Assembly (NCBI GenBank): GCA_019695175.1
Contig: JAIBAM010000017.1
Span: 1 to 54,008, forward strand
Direction of reading: 5' to 3'
Origin: Bdellovibrionales bacterium
GTDB lineage: Bacteria > Bdellovibrionota > Bdellovibrionia > Bdellovibrionales > UBA1609
DNA: 54,008 nucleotides
Every line of letters starts with the position of its first letter. The first letter of the stretch is position 1. The position numbers and the translations under genes are program-made. The notes beneath the pieces were generated by a model. The model was given only the letters and a program-made list of their open reading frames with translations, did no database searches and was not told the origin of the DNA. Shown in pieces: positions 50,348 through 54,008 of this stretch.

Positions 50348-51311
50348 AATCTTGGTCACAGATACTTTCAATAGCTCAGCATTGTCCCTATTGCAAAGTG
50401 AGATTCCATGTCGAATTTCTTCTCTGAACGAGGGGGAGCATCGGCCCGATTCTGAGCAGCTGACAAATACGGAAGTGCTGCTCATTCGAAGTAAAACAAA
50501 AATAGATGGAAAGCTCCTTGCTGTGGCTCCAAAGTTAAAACTTATAGTAAGTGCAACAAGTGGTTTTGATCATATAGATTTAGAATTGTGTCAAAAAAAT
50601 AAAATCATAGCTTCCTATACTCCCAATGCTAATTCAGCCAGTGCAGCTGAGTTGACCCTTGGGCTTTTACTGTGTCTTGCTAGAAATTTTCCTAAGACTC
50701 ATAGGGCAGTTCAAAAATTTTCTTGGAGACAACAATGGATGAGGGGGCAATGTTTAGAGGGAAAAATTTTAGGTCTCGTTGGTTTGGGACGAATTGGTCA
50801 AAGAGTGGCTCGAGCTGCCCACGGACTAGGTATGCAGATTTGGGCTTATGATCCTTTTGTGGAGGAAACTGTATTTCACCAATTGCATGTCCACCGTTCC
50901 GGATTTACGGAGCTCTTGATTGCATCGGATGTGGTATCGCTTCATGTTCCTCTTACAAAAAAGACTCAGCATATGATGAATTATCAAACTTTAAGAATTA
51001 TGAACCCAGAGGCTTGGTTGATAAATACTTCGCGGGGGGCTGTTGTCGACGAAGATGAGTTGGCGGAGGTCTTAAAACAAAGAAAAATTCAGGGCGCCGC
51101 CCTAGATGTTTTTGAGCAAGAACCTCTTGCTCAAGATTCCGCTTTAAGAACTTGTGAAAATGTAATTTTGACTCCTCACTTGGGAGCCTTTACCGAGCAG
51201 GCTTTGACTCAGGCTTCATTCGAGGCTGTAGCTAAGGTAGTAGATTACTATAAGAAAAATAAAATTATGGACACACTTCCCATCCAAGCCTCTTGGTACA
51301 AAGAGCAATAG
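50337..51311 (+). CDS. D-2-hydroxyacid dehydrogenase, 3-phosphoglycerate dehydrogenase-like
   Basis: A 324-residue NAD-dependent dehydrogenase. The Rossmann motif is LGLVGLGRIGQRVARAAHGLG with the acidic DPF after it; the catalytic Arg lies in NTSRGAVVDEDELAEVL, Glu in LDVFEQEPLAQDS and His in LTPHLGAFTEQAL. SAAELTLGLLLCLARNFPKT is typical of the phosphoglycerate dehydrogenase branch. There is no C-terminal ACT domain, so serine feedback by ACT binding is not expected. It overlaps the aminotransferase gene by 11 bp. The substrate could also be hydroxypyruvate/glycerate. Confidence 0.9.
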   Translation: MPIEILVTDTFNSSALSLLQSEIPCRISSLNEGEHRPDSEQLTNTEVLLIRSKTKIDGKLLAVAPKLKLIVSATSGFDHIDLELCQKNKIIASYTPNANSASAAELTLGLLLCLARNFPKTHRAVQKFSWRQQWMRGQCLEGKILGLVGLGRIGQRVARAAHGLGMQIWAYDPFVEETVFHQLHVHRSGFTELLIASDVVSLHVPLTKKTQHMMNYQTLRIMNPEAWLINTSRGAVVDEDELAEVLKQRKIQGAALDVFEQEPLAQDSALRTCENVILTPHLGAFTEQALTQASFEAVAKVVDYYKKNKIMDTLPIQASWYKEQ

Positions 51312-51503
51312 AATATTGCTTATGCAATGATTTGATGGTTTGCTTTGACCATATAACAATGGCTACATAAGAGTGGCATAAGAATTTCGCAGCCAAAAGT
51401 ATCTGATGTAGGATTTTCAAGCGGCTCTAAGATGATTTTTGAACGAACTGCAGGTGTGTAAATTTTGATGCCTTAAAAATTTATGGCGAAGGGAGATGGA
51501 CAG

Positions 51504-52796
51504 ATGTCTGGAATTATTGTTGTGGGTGCGCAGTGGGGAGACGAAGGAAAAGGCAAGGTTGTGGACGTTTTTTCCGCTCAAGCTGATTATGTGGTTCGTT
51601 ATCAGGGTGGTGCTAATGCCGGCCATACTTTGGTGGTTGATAACAAAAAAACCGTACTTCATTTAGTGCCTTCGGGGATTTTGCATACAGAAGCCACGTG
51701 TATTATTGCTGCGGGAGTAGTTCTTGATGTGGAAACTTTGTGTCAAGAAATAAATGCGCTGAAAGAGGCCGGATTGTTGCAAAATCCCAAGCAGCTATTG
51801 ATTTCTGATTCGGCTACAGTTTTGTTGCCCTATCATCGGATGTTGGATCAAGCTCGGGAACAGTCGTTAGGACAGGAAAAAATTGGAACAACAGGGAAAG
51901 GAATTGGTCCAGCCTATGAAGATCGAGCTTCTCGTAAAGCTGTTTTGTTTGGGGATCTTTTCAATAAAGAAGCCTTAAAGCTAAAACTAGATTCAGCCTT
52001 AAAAGAAAAAAATTTTCTGCTAGAGAATTATTATAAAACTAAACCTATAAATTTAAATAGTTTACTTAAGCAAATTGCAGAGTGGTCGGAACAACTTAGT
52101 GTGTATCGATCTAAAGACACGTCTCTCTTGATTCATAAAGCCTTAAAGGCAGGAAAAAAAGTTTTGTTTGAGGGAGCCCAAGGAAGTCTTCTTGATATAT
52201 TCCACGGTACCTATCCCTTTGTGACGAGCTCTTCAACATTAGCGGGATCAGCTTTAGTTGGTTCTGGAATTGGTCCCGGGACCATTCAAAAAGTTGTCGG
52301 GATCACTAAAGCTTACACCACTCGAGTGGGCTCCGGTCCGTTTCCAACTGAGTGTGATGACGCAATTGGAGAAAAAATTTGTCAGGTGGGAAATGAGTTT
52401 GGTTCCACAACAGGAAGAAGAAGAAGGTGTGGTTGGATGGATTTGGTCGCACTAAAATATGCGATTCGAATTAATGGGATTACTAATTTGGCGCTTATGA
52501 AATTAGATGTTCTAAGTGGTTTTGAAGAAATCAAAGTGTGCACGGCTTACGAAATCGATGGGCAAAATATTACGGAATACCCGGTCTCTCCAGGAGAATT
52601 AGGTCGTTGCAAACCGGTTTATGAAAGTTTTAAAGGTTGGAAAGAAGATCTTACTCAGGTGCGGATGCTTAAAGATTTGCCTAGATATGCTCAGGAATAT
52701 GTTAACTTTGTCGGAAATCAAGTGGCCATTCCTATTGATGTTATATCCATTGGCCCTGGCAGAGACCAAACTCTTTGGGTAAAACCATTATTTTAA
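51504..52796 (+). CDS. purA: Adenylosuccinate synthetase
   Basis: A 430-residue GTP-dependent enzyme joining IMP and aspartate in AMP synthesis. All signatures are present: GAQWGDEGKGKVVD at the N terminus, YQGGANAGHTLVV, IGTTGKGIGPAYEDRASRKA, FEGAQGSLLDIFHGTYPFVT, and TTGRRRRCGWMDLVALKYA. ATG 51504 is used since AAGGGAG lies 8 bp upstream and the length then matches the family; ATG 51483 has no ribosome site. Confidence 0.97.
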   Translation: MSGIIVVGAQWGDEGKGKVVDVFSAQADYVVRYQGGANAGHTLVVDNKKTVLHLVPSGILHTEATCIIAAGVVLDVETLCQEINALKEAGLLQNPKQLLISDSATVLLPYHRMLDQAREQSLGQEKIGTTGKGIGPAYEDRASRKAVLFGDLFNKEALKLKLDSALKEKNFLLENYYKTKPINLNSLLKQIAEWSEQLSVYRSKDTSLLIHKALKAGKKVLFEGAQGSLLDIFHGTYPFVTSSSTLAGSALVGSGIGPGTIQKVVGITKAYTTRVGSGPFPTECDDAIGEKICQVGNEFGSTTGRRRRCGWMDLVALKYAIRINGITNLALMKLDVLSGFEEIKVCTAYEIDGQNITEYPVSPGELGRCKPVYESFKGWKEDLTQVRMLKDLPRYAQEYVNFVGNQVAIPIDVISIGPGRDQTLWVKPLF

Positions 52797-52825
52797 AAAT
52801 TGATGACACTTAATTATTGAAATAG

Positions 52826-52855
52826 TTGACAACTTTGTCTCCTTACCCCAAAGAT
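52826..52855 (+). promoter_or_regulatory. Possible promoter of tRNA-Lys
   Basis: A perfect TTGACA at 52826-52831 is followed, 18 bp on, by AAAGAT (52850-52855), a weak -10. The tRNA starts about 40 bp further downstream. The -35 is convincing, the -10 only tentative. Confidence 0.35.
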
Positions 52856-52894
52856 ACGTAGCTCTTTCTATTTGTTTTTTAGCTTCGGTTGCTT

Positions 52895-52970
52895 GATCCG
52901 CTAGCTCAGTCGGTAGAGCACTTCACTTTTAATGAAGGGGTCGATGGTTCAAGTCCATCGCGGATCACCA
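52895..52970 (+). tRNA. tRNA-Lys (anticodon UUU)
   Basis: A 76-base cloverleaf with encoded CCA. Acceptor GATCCGC/GCGGATC, D arm GCTC/GAGC, anticodon stem CTTCA/TGAAG with loop CTTTTAA (anticodon TTT), T arm GATGG/CCATC around TTCAAGT. Confidence 0.97.
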
Positions 52971-53016
52971 TCTTTTCAAGAACTGAAGTTGGTTTGTAAG
53001 TAGAAGGAGGCAGGCT

Positions 53017-53046
53017 TTGAAAGCTTGTTCGGAAATTTGCATCTGA
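53017..53046 (+). repeat. Dispersed repeat copy 6 (left arm of an inverted pair)
   Basis: TTGAAAGCTTGTTCGGAAAT then TTGCATCTGA. With copy 7 it brackets about 165 bp between tRNA-Lys and tRNA-Glu. The shared arm AGCTTGTT(C/T)GGAAATTT is nearly perfect. Confidence 0.7.
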
Positions 53047-53161
53047 GTGGGACTGAGATGAAAATTCTTAAAAGTCGTGGCGCAAACAAAGTCTGTGGGT
53101 TACACAGCTCTTGTGCTGATTGATAAAGACGATGTAAGAATTTTTCCGCCAGTAACTGCTG

Positions 53162-53192
53162 AAATGAAATTTCCAAACAAGCTCTGATAATA
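53162..53192 (-). repeat. Dispersed repeat copy 7 (right arm of an inverted pair)
   Basis: Minus strand TTATCAGAGCTTGTTTGG then AAATTTCATTTC. It continues into CAGCAGTTACTGGCGG and AAAAATTCTTA, which resembles the continuation of copy 2 (10690 onward). Confidence 0.7.
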
Positions 53193-53221
53193 AGTTAGAA
53201 GTTGAATTTAGAACAGTTTTT

Positions 53222-53297
53222 GTCCCTTTCGTCTAGAGGCCTAGGACATCTCCCTTTCACGGAGAAGACACGAGTTCGAATCTCGTAAGGGACGCCA
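53222..53297 (+). tRNA. tRNA-Glu (anticodon UUC), apparent integration site
   Basis: A 76-base cloverleaf with encoded CCA. Acceptor GTCCCTT/AAGGGAC, anticodon stem TCTCC/GGAGA with loop CTTTCAC (anticodon TTC), T arm ACGAG/CTCGT around TTCGAAT, discriminator G. The last 57 bases are also read, on the minus strand, as the C-terminal codons of a serine recombinase. This is what integration into a tRNA 3' end leaves behind. Confidence 0.96.
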
Positions 53298-53903
53298 ATC
53301 TTCTTTTTCACTCATTTCAGCAAGAGTAGCGAACGGTTTTCTCAAACCGTATCGCAGAGTTACGCCATCTAATATCGGGTTCCAACAGACTCGTTTTAGT
53401 ATTTCCAGTCGTTCTGTCATACTTCCTTTTTTCCATAATTCTTTCGCTTCTTTAGCGAGTTCCAATACAGTTTCAGCAGTTAGCTTCCAAGCATCAGAAA
53501 TTTTGTACTGAGCATCTTCCAAAAGTTTTGTGAAATGCTTTTGGTCAGCTTCGATTTGCTCGAGCTTCAATGCATAGTCTTTTTCACTTATCACTTTATC
53601 AGCCAACAAATCCAAATAACTTAGCCTTCGTTTGTGGAGGTCCTCTAAAGCCTTTCTATATCCATTCATTTCAGAAGCTATGGCTTCCTTTGCCATTCGG
53701 TCAGTTTCATTCAAGGCATCCGCAATCTCTTTTGCTCTCTGTTCGGATATGCTGATTTTGTCTAACGCTGGCTCAAACGCCTTCATTAACTCCTCCTCGG
53801 TTGTGTACATGCCCTTTAAAGATTCATGAACCCCTCTGGAATTCGAGCACCTGTAATATTTGAACTCTTTATGCTCTCCAGTTTGCCTTGTAAGTATCTT
53901 CAT
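53241..53903 (-). pseudogene. Large serine recombinase, C-terminal remnant
   Basis: A 220-residue frame matching the C-terminal half of a large serine recombinase: the second half of the zinc beta-ribbon (KYYRCSN), a long coiled-coil segment (YRKALEDLHKRRLSYLDLLA) and the conserved end domain (MTERLEILKRVCWNPILDG). The catalytic resolvase domain and the first zinc cysteines are missing. In frame, a stop lies 13 codons upstream of ATG 53903, so this is not just the window edge cutting it. The last 18 residues (from W of WRPLRDSNSC) are encoded by the antisense of tRNA-Glu, the W codon being the CCA end. It is most likely a truncated integrase; an assembly junction or frameshift is the alternative. 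Confidence 0.7.
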
Positions 53904-53926
53904 GCGGAGGACGGACCAATCCCTTG

Positions 53927-54007
53927 GCGGCCTACGGCCGCTTTAACCCAATTGTTTAACTCAATTGACTGTTGCGCTTTAGCGCATCAATTTTTCACTC
54001 AGTGAAA
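53927..54007. repeat. Run of small perfect hairpins with a tandem 13-bp repeat
   Basis: Within 81 bp lie GCGGCC-TAC-GGCCGC (53927-53941), two tandem 13-mers TTTAACCCAATTG/TTTAACTCAATTG (53942-53967) whose CAATTG cores can pair, TGCGCT-TT-AGCGCA (53973-53986) and TTTCACT-C-AGTGAAA (53993-54007). The stems have unrelated sequences and differ in base composition. This sits directly upstream of the truncated recombinase and resembles nothing else in the window. Confidence 0.7.
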
Positions 54008-54008
54008 C

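Noticed and set aside
51419-51450. GGCTCTAAGATG upstream of purA as another repeat copy
   Set aside because: Only the CTCTAAG part matches; the GTTCGG core is missing.

Overview
The window is AT-rich, densely packed bacterial DNA. It carries a Tad (Flp-type) pilus locus, a complete type IVa pilus alignment operon (pilM-N-O-P-Q), a long flagellar basal-body/hook operon, a Mla-type lipid transport operon, LptE and an RHS/YD-repeat exported protein. Gene content, operon layout, the many TTG/GTG starts and the very long TPR gene in front of flgB point to a Gram-negative, flagellated and piliated member of the Bdellovibrionota (former Deltaproteobacteria). This assignment is inference. No rRNA is present to settle it, and predatory lifestyle cannot be read from this DNA.

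Layout. (1) 1-6231: end of a Tad operon: secretin CpaC (5' end cut by the window), a CpaE-CpaF fused ATPase and TadB, followed by an exported YD-repeat protein and a small exported protein where TadC would be expected. (2) 6232-12099: looser accessory zone with a glycosyltransferase, a 2OG-Fe(II) oxygenase, small exported proteins, a single-domain response regulator, a DedA protein and two unrecognised genes, with long spacers. (3) 12266-15063, minus strand: lipoprotein-mlaE-mlaF-mlaD. (4) 15294-31106: a sigma-54-like promoter, a TPR protein, a receiver-less sigma-54 activator and flgB-flgC-fliE-fliF-fliG-fliH-fliI-fliJ-motE-fliK-flgD-flgE, closed by a strong terminator. (5) 31543-39404: ABC transporter pair, prepilin peptidase and pilM-pilQ. 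(6) 39437-52796: housekeeping genes (rarA, cupin, an unknown, tRNA-Ala, ybeY, pgpH-type 7TM-HD, mazG, rpsT, holA, lptE, a class V aminotransferase, a PGDH-like dehydrogenase, purA). (7) 52895-54008: tRNA-Lys, tRNA-Glu and a 5'-truncated large serine recombinase whose last codons lie inside tRNA-Glu, followed by a run of small hairpins: the edge of an integrated element or a junction.

How it fits together: three surface machines share the window. The prepilin peptidase probably serves type IV pilins and possibly Tad pilins. The sigma-54 site and sigma-54 activator at the head of the flagellar operon suggest a self-contained control switch. Mla and LptE maintain the outer membrane in which the two secretins sit.

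The most unexpected patterns are a dispersed intergenic repeat of about 30 bp (core AGAGCTTGTTCGGAGA, at least seven copies, twice as inverted pairs), the tRNA-Glu/recombinase overlap with its hairpin run, and the Tad locus with a fused ATPase and a YD-repeat protein in place of TadC.
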